Part shown: positions 16,240-24,940 of the stretch, piece by piece | Position numbering within the stretch: the stretch's first letter is position 1 | Layout of the letters: each line of letters starts with the position of its first letter | Assembly: GCF_003385215.1 (NCBI RefSeq) | Contig: NZ_PQHW01000008.1 | Location: forward strand, 59,608 to 123,607 | Length of the DNA stretch: 64,000 nt | Reading direction: 5' to 3' | Origin: Amycolatopsis thermalba | GTDB taxonomy: Bacteria; Actinomycetota; Actinomycetes; Mycobacteriales; Pseudonocardiaceae | Made by a program: the position numbers and the translations under genes | Notes under the pieces: model-generated | What the model saw: the letters and a program-made list of their open reading frames with translations, nothing else | Told to the model about the DNA's origin: nothing | The model's database searches: none

Positions 16240-17658
16240 ATGCCGACCAGGATCGACTACGACGCCAAGATCCCGAACAACGTGGAGCTGTCCGACAACC
16301 GGCGCCTGCAGCGGGCGCTGGAGGGCTGGCAGCCGAAGTTCATGCACTGGTGGGCCGAGATGGGCCCGGCGCTGGAGACGCAGGGCGTGTACCTGCGCAC
16401 GGCGGTCAGCGTCGGCCGCGAGGGCTGGGCGCACTTCGACCACGTCGTGCCGCAGGACTACCGCTGGGGCATCTTCCTGTCCGAGCGCGACCCGGACCGC
16501 CGCATCGCCTTCGGCGAGCACCGCGGCGAGCCGGCGTGGCAGCAGGTGCCCGGCGAGTACCGCGCCGACCTGCAACGGCTGATCGTCATCCAGGGCGACA
16601 CCGAGCCGGCGTCGGTGGAACAGCAGAAGCTGCTCGGCCTGACCGCGCCCAGCCTGTACGACCTGCGCAACCTCTTCCAGGTCAACGTGGAGGAGGGCCG
16701 TCACCTGTGGGCGATGGTCTACCTGCTGCACGCCTACTTCGGCAAGGAGGGCCGCGAGGAGGCCGAAGCGCTGCTCTACCGCAACTCGGGCAGCCCGGAC
16801 ACGCCGCGCATCCTCGGCGCGTTCAACGAGGAGACCGCGGACTGGCTCGCGTTCTACATGTTCACCTACTTCACCGACCGCGACGGCAAGTACCAGCTGG
16901 GCACGCTCAAGGAGTCCGCGTTCGACCCGCTGTCGCGGACCTGCGAGTTCATGCTCAAGGAGGAGGCGCACCACATGTTCGTCGGCACCACCGGTGTCGA
17001 CCGGGTGGTCACGCGCAGCGCCGAGCTGATCCGCGAGCACGACACCATGGACATCGCCGCGCACGGCGGCATCCCGCTGGACATCATCCAGCGCTACCTG
17101 AACTTCCACTACACCGTCTCGCTCGACCTGTTCGGCAGCGAGACGTCGACCAACGCGGCCAACTACTACACCTCCGGCCTCAAGGGCCGCTGGATGGAGA
17201 CCCGCCGCAAGGACGACCACCAGCTGACCGAAGACGCGGCGCTGCTGGAGAAACCGCAGGACGACGGCACCTGGACCACCGAGGAGATGCAGAAGATCCT
17301 GCTGCTCAACCTCGACCTGCGCACCGAGTACATCGCCGACTGCGAATCCGGGGTCAAGCGGTGGAACAAGATCCTCGCCGAGGCCGGCATCGACTTCCGG
17401 TTCCGCCTGCCGCACCCTGGTTTCAACCGGAAAGTCGGCATAAACTCCGGCCACCACATCACGCCGGACGGGACGATCGTGGACGAAGCGACCTGGGAGC
17501 GCAGCCGCAGGCACTGGCTGCCCACCGACGAGGACCTGGCGTTCGTCCGCTCGCTCATGCACCCGGTGTACGAGCGGGGCAAGATCGCGAGCTGGGTCGC
17601 GCCGCCGCGGCAGGGCATCAACGGGAAGCCGTTCGACTACGAGTACGTGTACCTGTGA
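16240..17658 (+). CDS. boxB: Benzoyl-CoA 2,3-epoxidase subunit BoxB
   Basis: A 472-residue di-iron monooxygenase component that epoxidises benzoyl-CoA with O2. Both ferritin-like iron motifs are visible: NVEEGRH (E151/E152, H155) and KEEAHH (E241/E242, H244/H245). Typical BoxB length is about 475. It starts one base after the boxC stop and precedes the aryl-CoA ligase by 21 bp. The reductase partner BoxA, which passes electrons from NADPH, is absent from the window, so electrons must come from a protein encoded elsewhere. Confidence 0.94.
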   Translation: MPTRIDYDAKIPNNVELSDNRRLQRALEGWQPKFMHWWAEMGPALETQGVYLRTAVSVGREGWAHFDHVVPQDYRWGIFLSERDPDRRIAFGEHRGEPAWQQVPGEYRADLQRLIVIQGDTEPASVEQQKLLGLTAPSLYDLRNLFQVNVEEGRHLWAMVYLLHAYFGKEGREEAEALLYRNSGSPDTPRILGAFNEETADWLAFYMFTYFTDRDGKYQLGTLKESAFDPLSRTCEFMLKEEAHHMFVGTTGVDRVVTRSAELIREHDTMDIAAHGGIPLDIIQRYLNFHYTVSLDLFGSETSTNAANYYTSGLKGRWMETRRKDDHQLTEDAALLEKPQDDGTWTTEEMQKILLLNLDLRTEYIADCESGVKRWNKILAEAGIDFRFRLPHPGFNRKVGINSGHHITPDGTIVDEATWERSRRHWLPTDEDLAFVRSLMHPVYERGKIASWVAPPRQGINGKPFDYEYVYL

Positions 17659-17679
17659 ATCCTGCGAAGGGCGGGCGCG

Positions 17680-19242
17680 ATGGCCGAGTTCAACGCCGCG
17701 GACTACCTGGTCGACCGGCACGTCCGGGACGGTGACGGCGCCCGCACCGCGGTCGTCACGGTCTCCCACACGCTCACCTACGCGGAACTGTCCGAAGCGG
17801 TGCACCGCGTCGCGGGCGGGTTGACCGGCATCGGTGTGCGGCCCGAGGAACGGGTCATGTTGTGCATGGTGGACGGCGTCGAAATGCTCACCGGCATCCT
17901 CGGCGCGATGTGCGCCGGGGCGGTGCCGGTGCCGGTGTCGACCATGGTGACCGGGCCCGAGCTGGGCCGGGTGCTCGCCGACTCGCGGGCCCGCGTGCTG
18001 TGCGTGTCCGGCGAGTTCGCCGCGGCCGCGAAGGAGGCGGTCGAGCTGGCGCCGGAGGTCACCGACGTCGTCCTGGACCGGGCGGACGCGGCCCAGTTCT
18101 CTTCGATGTCCACACACGACTGGTCGCGTCTGTCCACGGCGGACCCGCGGGAAACCTACGCCACCTGGGAGGATTCGCCCGCGCTGTGGCTGTACACCTC
18201 CGGCACGACCGGCCGGCCCAAGGGCGCGATGCACCGGCACGCGAGCATCCGCGCGGTGTGCGAGACCTACGGACGGCAGGTGCTCGGCATCCGGCCGGAC
18301 GACCGGTGCTTCTCGGTCGCCAAGCTGTTCTTCGCCTACGGCATCGGCAATTCCGCGTTCTTCCCGCTGTCGGTGGGCGCGAGCACGGTGTTCGAACCGG
18401 GCCGCCCGACGCCGCAGCTGGTGGCCGACCGGGTGCGCGCCGAGCGGCCGACGTTGTTCTTCGGCGTGCCGACGTTCTACTCCGCCCTGCTGTCCGCCGA
18501 CCTGCCGCGCGACACGTTCTCCTCGGTGCGCCAGGCGGTTTCCGCCGGTGAGCCGCTGCCCGCGGTGCTGTTCGAGCGGTTCCGGGAGCGGTTCGGGGTG
18601 GAGATCCTGGACGGCATCGGGTCCACCGAGGCGCTGCACATCTTCCTGTCCAACCGGCCGGGCGCGGTGGTGCCGGGCACGACGGGCGTCGCGGTGCCCG
18701 GGTACGACCTGGAGATCCGCGATCCGCTGGGCACGGTGATCGAGACCACCGGGCAGCCCGGCGAGCTGTACGTGCGCGGGCCGTCGACGGCGTTCGGGTA
18801 CTGGAGCCGGTACGAGACGTCGAAGCAGGTGTTCCAGGGCGAGTGGCTGCGGACGGGCGACAGCTTCGTGCGCAACCCGGACGGCACCTACACGTGTCTC
18901 GGCCGGTTCAACGACATGCTGAAGGCGGGCGGGATCTGGGTGTCGCCGGCGGAGGTCGAGCAGCGGTTGCTGCAGCACCCCGACGTGGCCGAGGTGGCGG
19001 TGGTGGCGGCGCCGGACTCCGACGGCATCGAGAAGCCGGTGGCGTGCGTGGTGCCGGCCGCCGGGCGGACCGTCGACCCGGACGCGCTGATCGACTTCTG
19101 CCGGGAGGGGCTGGCCGCGTTCAAACGGCCGCGCGCCGTGGTGGGGGTCGAGGAGCTGCCGAAGACCGCGACGGGCAAGATCCGCCGGAACGTGATCCGC
19201 GAGCTGGTGCGGGATTCGCTGCGGCCGGGAGCCCTCACGTGA
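17680..19242 (+). CDS. Benzoate-CoA ligase family protein
   Basis: A 520-residue adenylate-forming enzyme, expected to activate benzoate or a substituted benzoate to its CoA thioester, the entry step for BoxB/BoxC. AMP-binding motif YTSGTTGRPKGAMH starts near residue 172. The substrate pocket SVAKLFFAYGIGNSAFFPL matches benzoate-CoA ligases. GIGSTEALHIFLSN and the C-terminal catalytic lysine K500 (TATGKIRRN) are present. Its stop overlaps the GTG of the amidohydrolase gene, so boxC-boxB-ligase-amidohydrolase is one operon. Exact aryl specificity cannot be read. Confidence 0.9.
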   Translation: MAEFNAADYLVDRHVRDGDGARTAVVTVSHTLTYAELSEAVHRVAGGLTGIGVRPEERVMLCMVDGVEMLTGILGAMCAGAVPVPVSTMVTGPELGRVLADSRARVLCVSGEFAAAAKEAVELAPEVTDVVLDRADAAQFSSMSTHDWSRLSTADPRETYATWEDSPALWLYTSGTTGRPKGAMHRHASIRAVCETYGRQVLGIRPDDRCFSVAKLFFAYGIGNSAFFPLSVGASTVFEPGRPTPQLVADRVRAERPTLFFGVPTFYSALLSADLPRDTFSSVRQAVSAGEPLPAVLFERFRERFGVEILDGIGSTEALHIFLSNRPGAVVPGTTGVAVPGYDLEIRDPLGTVIETTGQPGELYVRGPSTAFGYWSRYETSKQVFQGEWLRTGDSFVRNPDGTYTCLGRFNDMLKAGGIWVSPAEVEQRLLQHPDVAEVAVVAAPDSDGIEKPVACVVPAAGRTVDPDALIDFCREGLAAFKRPRAVVGVEELPKTATGKIRRNVIRELVRDSLRPGALT

Positions 19243-20096
19243 TCGACGGGTATGCGGTGGTCGACGCGCACGTCCACGCGCCGCGGCTGGGCACGTTGAA
19301 GCCGGCGTGGCTGGAGTGGGCGGAGCGGTTCTCCGGGCCGCACGACTGGCGGTCGGCGTACGACGCGGAGGGGAACGTCGTGCCTTCGCGGCTGGATGCG
19401 TTGTTCGAGTCCGAGGGCGTCGACCGCGCGTTGTTGTTCTGCGAGTACAGCCCGCGCGCGACCGGGATCCAGCCGATCGAGGACAACCTGCCGCTGGTCG
19501 CGGAGAACCCGACGCGGTTCCGGCTGGTGGCGAACGTGAACCCGTACCTGCACCACCCGGTGGCGGCCGAGGTGGAGCGGCAGCTGGACCTGGGTGCGGT
19601 GGCGTTGAAGATCCACCCCGTGCACGGCGCGTTCTCGCCGGGGGACAAGGAGTTGTACGCCGCGTACCACGTCTGTGCGGAGCGCGGGGTGCCGGTGATC
19701 ATCCACTCGGGCACGAGCAGCTTCCCCGGCGCCCGCGCGAGCTTCGGGAACCCGGAGCTGATGGCGGACGTCGTCGAGGACTTCCCGTCGGTGCAGTTCG
19801 TGTTCGCCCACGGCGGCCGCGGGTGGTGGTACGACGTGGCCGCGTTCCTGGCCCTGGCGCGGGACAACGTGTGGCTGGACCTGTCCGGGCTGCCGCCGCG
19901 GAAGCTGCCGGAGTACTACGCGCGGTTCGACTTCGTGCGGCTGGCCGGCCGGTTCGTGTTCGGCACGGACTGGCCGGGCGTCCCGGGCGTCGCGCGGAAC
20001 GTCCGGGCGCTGATGGAGCTGGACCTGCCGGAGCCCGTGCTGCGCGACGTGCTGTCCGCCAACGCGGCGAAGATCTACCCGGGCTTGGGAATCTGA
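19239..20096 (+). CDS. Amidohydrolase-2 family protein (TIM barrel)
   Basis: A 285-residue member of the metal-dependent amidohydrolase superfamily, in the branch with ACMSD-type decarboxylases and lactonases. The N-terminal VVDAHVHAP gives the HxH metal ligands. LKIHPVHG, VIIHSGTSSFPGA, FAHGGRGWWYDVA and FGTDWPG follow, supplying the other histidines and the final Asp. Start GTG 19239 overlaps the ligase stop (GTGA), tying it to the box operon. It may act on a hydrolysable side product or precursor of the aromatic substrate. That role is inference, since box clusters do not usually carry this gene. Confidence 0.82.
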   Translation: MIDGYAVVDAHVHAPRLGTLKPAWLEWAERFSGPHDWRSAYDAEGNVVPSRLDALFESEGVDRALLFCEYSPRATGIQPIEDNLPLVAENPTRFRLVANVNPYLHHPVAAEVERQLDLGAVALKIHPVHGAFSPGDKELYAAYHVCAERGVPVIIHSGTSSFPGARASFGNPELMADVVEDFPSVQFVFAHGGRGWWYDVAAFLALARDNVWLDLSGLPPRKLPEYYARFDFVRLAGRFVFGTDWPGVPGVARNVRALMELDLPEPVLRDVLSANAAKIYPGLGI

Positions 20097-20102
20097 CGCA
20101 GC

Positions 20103-20264
20103 CGCGAGTCCCGCGCTCCCGCTCGCGAGTCCCGCGCTCCCGCGCGCGAGTCCTGCGCTCCCGCGCGCGAGTCCCGCGCTCCCGCGCGCGAGTCCCACAC
20201 TCCGGCCCGCGAGTCCTGCGCTCCCGCGCGCGAGTCCTGCGCTCCCGCGCGCGAGTCCCACACC
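20103..20264. repeat. Tandem 21-bp repeat array
   Basis: Seven full units and one partial unit of a 21-bp sequence with core CGCGAGTCCYGCGCTCCCG lie between the amidohydrolase and VOC genes. Units differ at one or two positions, and one is more diverged (…CACACTCCGGCC). A lone inverted copy, GGTGGGACTCGCGGG, lies at about 20304-20318. The same word occurs in the opposite orientation at 45145-45224. No cas genes or unique spacers are present, so this is not a CRISPR. Confidence 0.85.
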
Positions 20265-20329
20265 CGATGCGGTTCCGGGCAGGTCGGACTCTCAGCGCCG
20301 AAGGTGGGACTCGCGGGCGCCGGGGTCGG

Positions 20330-20713
20330 CTAGCGCATCACCTCGTGGAGGCAGAGCCAGTTGCCTTCGGAGTCGGAGAACCACGCGGCTTTCTCGTTGC
20401 CCAGCGTGGCGATGTGGCCTTCGGTGCGGAGGTCACCGGAGTCGTAGTCGGCGAAGCGCACGCCGCGGGCCTCCAGGTCGTGCACCTCGGCGGAGATGTC
20501 GCCGACCTCGAAGCTGAGCACCGTGTTCTCGCTCGGTGCGGTGTCCGGCAGCGGGCGCAGGCCGATCACGTGCCCGGAGCCGGCTTCGAAGTAGCAGGTG
20601 CCGTCCGGGCCGGTTCCGGTCTGGCGCAGGCCGAGCTGGTCACCGTAGAAGTGCCGGGCGCGGTCGGTGTCCTGCGCGGGGAGCATGTGCGTGATGGTGG
20701 ACGTGGTGAGCAT
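20330..20713 (-). CDS. VOC-superfamily (glyoxalase-like) protein
   Basis: A 127-residue single-module vicinal-oxygen-chelate protein. Paired beta-alpha-beta repeats are visible: HMLPAQDTDRARHFYGDQLGL and later SEGNWLCLHEV, the latter ending in the usual metal-binding Glu. The start ATG 20713 is supported by GGAGG a few bases upstream. Such proteins bind or transform small electrophiles or antibiotics. It lies behind a MarR-type gene on the same strand, which in turn diverges from a ring-cleaving dioxygenase, so the three may answer to the same signal. Confidence 0.82.
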   Translation of the reverse strand: MLTTSTITHMLPAQDTDRARHFYGDQLGLRQTGTGPDGTCYFEAGSGHVIGLRPLPDTAPSENTVLSFEVGDISAEVHDLEARGVRFADYDSGDLRTEGHIATLGNEKAAWFSDSEGNWLCLHEVMR

Positions 20714-20775
20714 GGCCGCCTCCTTCACGAGAGCACCCATGGTGCGCCGCGGATCCGGTCGAGGCAACGGGGGTT

Positions 20776-21228
20776 TCAGCTGGTGCCGTTCACCTCGCGG
20801 AGCGTGCGCATCGCGTCGGCCAGGGCTTCCGACGCCTCCGGGCCAAGCGGCTCCAGCACCCGGCGCCGCAGGATCTCCGCGCACGCCTGGCGCGCCTTCT
20901 CCGCCACCTCGCGGCCGTGCTCGGTCAGGCACGCGAACGTCACGCGCCGGTCGTCCGGGCTCGGCTTGCGGGTGATCAGCCCGGCGGCGACCAGCCGGTC
21001 CGCCACCTTGGTGAACCCGCCGCTGGACAGCGCCGCCTCGGTGGCCAGGCGCGTCATCGGCATGCGGTGACCGGGCGTGCGCACCAGCCGCAGCAGGATG
21101 TCGAACGGCGCCGGCGCCAGTCCGAACCGCTCGGCGATCTCGCCCATGAGTCGATCCTGCGTGGCGAGGTACCCCTCGATCACGAGGCCCCACCAGGTCA
21201 CGATCTCGTCATCGCCGGGAGTGGTCAC
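20776..21228 (-). CDS. MarR-family transcriptional regulator
   Basis: A 150-residue winged-helix regulator with the MarR core: RMPMTRLATEAALSSGGFTKVADRLVAAGLI (recognition helix), then the wing RKPSPDDRRVTFACLTEHGRE. It sits between the VOC gene (same strand, 62 bp) and a divergent MhqO-type dioxygenase. MarR proteins in this arrangement (MhqR-like) usually repress the divergent dioxygenase until an electrophile or quinone is sensed. The 95-bp divergent region contains AGAACTCT...AGAGGTTCT, a possible operator. Confidence 0.88.
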   Translation of the reverse strand: MTTPGDDEIVTWWGLVIEGYLATQDRLMGEIAERFGLAPAPFDILLRLVRTPGHRMPMTRLATEAALSSGGFTKVADRLVAAGLITRKPSPDDRRVTFACLTEHGREVAEKARQACAEILRRRVLEPLGPEASEALADAMRTLREVNGTS

Positions 21229-21323
21229 GCCATGACTATACCGCCCAGAACTCTTCCTGGAATATATCTTGCTGGCGAGAGGTTCTCCGGGTTACCTTGA
21301 GGCCCCGGCGAAGGAGCAGACGG

Positions 21324-22277
21324 ATGTCCATCAAGACGAGCGGCTTGCACCACGTGACCGCGATCGGCGGCGACCCCCAGCGCAACGCCGACTTCTACCT
21401 GCGCACGCTCGGCCTGCGCCTGGTGAAGACCACGGTCAACTTCGACGACCCGGGCACCTACCACCTCTACTACGGCGACCAGTCCGGCAAGCCCGGCACG
21501 CTGATGACCTTCTTCCCGTGGCCCGGGGCCCCCAGGGGCCGCCTCGGCACCGGCCAGGCCACCACGACCGCGTTCTCCGTGCCGGCGAACTCGATCGGCT
21601 GGTGGAAGGACCACCTCGCGGAAGCCGGCCTCACCACCGGTCGCATCGCCAACCGGGCCGGCGAGGACGTCCTGACGTTCCGCGATCCGGACGGCCTCCA
21701 GCTCGCCCTGGTCGCGCACCCGCAGGGCGACCCACGTGACCCGTGGGACAACGGGCACGTCCCGGCCGAGCACGCGATCCGCGGCCTGCACTCGGTGACC
21801 CTGTCGGTCGCCGAGGAGGACGCGACCGCCGAGATGTTCGGCGACCTGGGTCTGACCTTCAGCAGCCAGGACAGCAACCGCCTGCGCTTCAAGGCCGGCG
21901 CGGGCGGGCCGGGCGCGCTGGTCGACGTCCTGGTCACGCCGGACGTGCCGCGCGGGCTCGTCGCCGCGGGCACCGTCCACCACGTCGCGTGGCGCGCGCC
22001 GGACGAGGACAGCCAGGCCGCGTGGCGCGCGGAGCTGGCCGACCGGGGCGTGCACGTCACCTCGATCCTGGACCGGCAGTACTTCCGCTCGATCTACTTC
22101 CGCGAGCCGGGCGGCACGCTGCTGGAGATCGCGACCGACCAGCCCGGGTTCGCCATCGACGAGCCGCTGCTGGAGCTGGGCCGTGCGCTCAAGCTGCCGC
22201 CGTGGCTGGAACCGGACCGCGAGCAGATCGAGCGCGCGCTGCCGAAGCTGGACATCCCGGGCGAGAACAACCGTTGA
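21324..22277 (+). CDS. Ring-cleaving dioxygenase, VOC family (MhqO-like)
   Basis: A 317-residue protein with two tandem VOC modules. The first begins GLHHVTAIGGDPQRNADFYL and the second GLHSVTLSVAEEDATAEMFG. Metal ligands appear as H (LHHVTA), H (TVHHVAWRA) and E (GGTLLEIATD). This layout matches the MhqA/MhqO group of hydroquinone-type extradiol dioxygenases. ATG 21324 is preceded by AAGGAG. Divergence from a MarR gene supports inducible detoxification of quinone-like compounds; the actual substrate is not known. Confidence 0.85.
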   Translation: MSIKTSGLHHVTAIGGDPQRNADFYLRTLGLRLVKTTVNFDDPGTYHLYYGDQSGKPGTLMTFFPWPGAPRGRLGTGQATTTAFSVPANSIGWWKDHLAEAGLTTGRIANRAGEDVLTFRDPDGLQLALVAHPQGDPRDPWDNGHVPAEHAIRGLHSVTLSVAEEDATAEMFGDLGLTFSSQDSNRLRFKAGAGGPGALVDVLVTPDVPRGLVAAGTVHHVAWRAPDEDSQAAWRAELADRGVHVTSILDRQYFRSIYFREPGGTLLEIATDQPGFAIDEPLLELGRALKLPPWLEPDREQIERALPKLDIPGENNR

Positions 22278-22375
22278 CGCTGGAGCACGAGTTCACCGAG
22301 GGGTGCGCCGGTGGCGTAACGACCGGTTTTGTCGGTGCCTCCTGGGAAGATCACGGCAACTTCGAGGAGGCGCCA

Positions 22376-22777
22376 ATGGGCACAGGGGGAATCGGGCACT
22401 TCGACAACGACGAGGCCGCCGACTTCGCGAACGAGCTGGACGACCTGCCGGCTGGTGAGCGGGTGGCGCTGATCCGCACGACGCTGGAGACCGCCGCGGA
22501 CGATTCCGGGTATCTCGAGGCGCCGGAGGGGATGCTCGCCGTGGCGGCGGCCGCGCTCGTGGCGTCACAGGTCCCCGACGGCGATCCGGTGGACGACAGC
22601 TACGGGCCGGCCGCGCCGCGGCCCGCGCTGCCCGCCGAGCTGAGACCGCTCGCGGTGCGCGCGATCGACCGCGTCCTGGGCGAGAAGTCCGAACTGGACG
22701 AACTGCGGGAGGAGCCGGACCGGCCGTCTTGGCTGGCCGAAATCGACCGGCTGCGCACGGTACTGGCGGCCGGTTGA
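22376..22777 (+). CDS. DUF4259-family protein
   Basis: A 133-residue protein starting MGTGGIGHFDNDEAADFANELDDL, the characteristic N terminus of DUF4259 proteins (MGTWGTGPFDND-like). It also has the expected EAPEGMLAVAAAALVA helix. GAGGAGG lies before ATG 22376. No function is known for the family. It is a single gene with no obvious partner. Confidence 0.85.
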   Translation: MGTGGIGHFDNDEAADFANELDDLPAGERVALIRTTLETAADDSGYLEAPEGMLAVAAAALVASQVPDGDPVDDSYGPAAPRPALPAELRPLAVRAIDRVLGEKSELDELREEPDRPSWLAEIDRLRTVLAAG

Positions 22778-23063
22778 GCGGAAGGAGCCCGCGGGAAGTC
22801 ATGCGGTGCGGCGCCAGCGGCCGGGTTGTGGGAAAGGCGCGACGGCGGGCGTGGGCTGTGGTGCTGGCGGCCGGTTGCGCGATCCAAGCGCTCACGGGAA
22901 GTCTCGCCGGTGTGCCGTCCCGCGGTGCCGGCGGCCGGGGCGCGGAACGAGCCACGAAGAAGGTCTCGACCGCGTGCGGTGCCGCTCCCGTCCGCGGGAG
23001 CCGACGCGGCGGGTGAGTCCACCCGCACCCCTGCGCTGTCCGGCTCGCCCGGCGGCTGCGTGC
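22778..23063. other. Intergenic stretch without a convincing gene
   Basis: A frame from ATG 22801 to 23016 (71 codons) has a short hydrophobic leader (AWAVVLAAGCAIQALTGSLAG) after a GGAAGGAGC, followed by a low-complexity basic tail. I see no family match and the codon pattern is unconvincing. I treat the stretch as non-coding with a weak small-ORF possibility. Confidence 0.3.
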
Positions 23064-23804
23064 CTAGAACTCCGTGGGCCGCAGCAACGCGTCCGAGCCG
23101 CCGTCGATCAGGAACTGGGCGCCGTGGATGTAGCCCGCCTCCGGGCCGAGCAGGTAGCGGATCAGCGACGCGATCTCCGCCGGCCGGCCCCGCCGCGCGA
23201 TCGGGGCCTGGTAGCCGCGGATCGCGTCGCCGAAGCGGGAGTCCAGGCCCGCCTGCAGCAGTGGCGTGTCGACCGCGCCGGGGGCCACCGTGTTCAGCCG
23301 CACGCCCGCCGCGCCCCACGTGGCGACCCGTTGCCGCACCGCGACCGTCAACGCGTTCTTCGACCACGAGTAGGCCAGGTGCCCCGCGTACTCGCCGGCG
23401 TCGGCCAGCGCCGCGGCCTCCTCGCCGCGCGAGATCGGGTTGTCCGCCCACTTCACCATCGTCGACGCCGAAGACGACACCGCCACCGCCGCCCCGCGCA
23501 ACACCGGGAACAACCCGTCCAGCACCTCGACCGCACCGCGGTAGTTCACCTCGACGATCTGCCGCGGATCCGGGACGTGCGGCCCCAGCCCCGCGCACAC
23601 CACCAGCCCGTCCAGTTCCGGCGCCAGCCCGCGCACCACGTCCACCGCCGCCCGGCGACCGTCCGCAGTGGACAGATCCGCGCACACCTCCGCGTCACGC
23701 AGGTCCACGCCGATCACCTCGTGCCCGTCCGCCCGCAGCGCCGCCACTACCGCGGCCCCGATCCCCGACGCGGACCCCGTCACAGCGATCACGTCAGCAC
23801 ACAT
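23064..23804 (-). CDS. SDR family oxidoreductase (3-alpha-hydroxysteroid dehydrogenase-like)
   Basis: A 246-residue SDR with cofactor loop TGSASGIGAAVV, AVSSSASTMV (catalytic Ser) and YSWSKNAL (YxxxK). The end, YIHGAQFLIDGGSDALLRP, and the short middle are typical of the 3-alpha-hydroxysteroid dehydrogenase/carveol-type subgroup. The start ATG 23804 lies within the 3' end of the upstream old-yellow-enzyme homologue (16-nt overlap). The order TetR, OYE homologue, SDR forms a tightly packed operon, probably for reduction of an enone or steroid-like compound. Substrate is inference. Confidence 0.87.
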   Translation of the reverse strand: MCADVIAVTGSASGIGAAVVAALRADGHEVIGVDLRDAEVCADLSTADGRRAAVDVVRGLAPELDGLVVCAGLGPHVPDPRQIVEVNYRGAVEVLDGLFPVLRGAAVAVSSSASTMVKWADNPISRGEEAAALADAGEYAGHLAYSWSKNALTVAVRQRVATWGAAGVRLNTVAPGAVDTPLLQAGLDSRFGDAIRGYQAPIARRGRPAEIASLIRYLLGPEAGYIHGAQFLIDGGSDALLRPTEF

Positions 23805-24940
23805 CGCGTCCCCCGGTAGATCGTCGGCATGCAGCGGTTGCAGTGCACGCACAGCGAACGCGCCCCGGACCGCAACCGCCGCGGCAGGTCCGGCTCACGC
23901 AGCAACGCGCGCGCCATCGCCACGAACTGGAAACCCTCGGCCACCGCCCGCTCCATCGTCTCCAGCCGCGTGATCCCGCCGAGCAGGATCAACGGCAGCT
24001 CCAGCGCCGCGCGGAACTGGCGCGCCCGGTCCAGCAGGTAGGCCTCCTGGAACGGGTAACTCTTCAGGAACGCCCCGCCACCCGCGCGGATGCCCCATCG
24101 CACCGGCGCCGGGAACGCGGCCGCGAACTCCCGCACCGGCGCGTCCCCGGTGAACAGGTACATCGGGTTCAGCAGCGAACTCCCGGCGGTCAGCTCCAGC
24201 GCGTCGACCGTCCCCTCCGCCTCCAGCCACCGCGCGACCTGCACGCTCTCGTCCAGCCAGAACCCGCCGGGCACGCCGTCGTCCATGTTCAGCTTCGCCG
24301 TCACGGCGATGCGTGAGCCGACCGCGTCCCGCACCGCCCGCGCGACCTCCAGCGCCAGCCGCGCCCGGTTCGCCAGCGACCCGCCGTAGGAGTCCCGGCG
24401 CCGGTTCAGCCGCGGGCTCAGGAACGAGCTCACCAGGTAGTTGTGTCCGAAGTGGAGTTCCACGGCGTCGAACCCGGCGTCCGCCGCCAGCCGGGCCGCC
24501 GAAGCGTGCGCCCGCACCACCCGCGCGAGATCGTCCACAGTGGCCGCTCGCGTCATCCGCATCCCCAGCGGGTTCGGGAACCGGCCCGGAGCCAGCGCCG
24601 GCAGGCGGTTCGACGCCGCGTTCGCCACCGGACCCGCGTGCCCGATCTGCGCGCTCACCGCCGCCCCTTCGGCGTGCACCGCGTCGGTCAGCCGCCGCAG
24701 CCCGGGCAGCGCCTCCGGGCGCATCCAGATCTGGTGCCGGTCGGTGCGTCCCTCCGGCGACACCGCGCAGTACGCCACGGTCGTCATGCCCACCCCGCCG
24801 CGCGCCGGCCGCCGGTGGAACTCGATCAGCCGGTCCGTGACCAGCGCGTCCGGGGTCGCGCCCTCGAACGTCGCCGCCTTGATGATCCGGTTGCGCAGCC
24901 GCACCGGCCCCAGCCGCGCGGGCGCGAAGACGTCGGTCAT
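23789..24940 (-). CDS. NADH:flavin oxidoreductase, old yellow enzyme family
   Basis: A 383-residue FMN TIM-barrel enzyme. FAPARLGPVRLRNRIIKAATFEG is the family N terminus. AGFDAVELHFGHNYLVSSFLSP is the active-site segment, where HFGHNYL replaces the common HxAHGYL. RRDSYGGSLANRARL is the phosphate region and FQFVAMARALLREPDL the C-terminal FMN-binding part. CVHCNRC near the C terminus recalls the 2,4-dienoyl-CoA-reductase branch, where such cysteines bind an Fe-S cluster, but the protein lacks that branch's extra domain. Its ATG overlaps the stop of the TetR gene by 4 nt. Confidence 0.88.
   Translation of the reverse strand: MTDVFAPARLGPVRLRNRIIKAATFEGATPDALVTDRLIEFHRRPARGGVGMTTVAYCAVSPEGRTDRHQIWMRPEALPGLRRLTDAVHAEGAAVSAQIGHAGPVANAASNRLPALAPGRFPNPLGMRMTRAATVDDLARVVRAHASAARLAADAGFDAVELHFGHNYLVSSFLSPRLNRRRDSYGGSLANRARLALEVARAVRDAVGSRIAVTAKLNMDDGVPGGFWLDESVQVARWLEAEGTVDALELTAGSSLLNPMYLFTGDAPVREFAAAFPAPVRWGIRAGGGAFLKSYPFQEAYLLDRARQFRAALELPLILLGGITRLETMERAVAEGFQFVAMARALLREPDLPRRLRSGARSLCVHCNRCMPTIYRGTRCVLT

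Noticed and set aside
16150..18978. A 942-codon minus-strand frame opposite boxB and the ligase
   Set aside because: Antisense shadow with His/Arg/Val-rich composition; both plus-strand genes carry full catalytic motifs.
20075..20263. Repeat-encoded protein (DSRAGA-type) on the minus strand
   Set aside because: An artefact of a 21-bp repeat having a length divisible by three; no ribosome-binding site or homologue.
20103..20264. CRISPR array
   Set aside because: Units are directly adjacent with no unique spacers, and there are no cas genes.
22801..23016. Small secreted protein
   Set aside because: The leader is weak, the rest is basic low complexity, and there is no homologue I recognise; kept only as a gap description.
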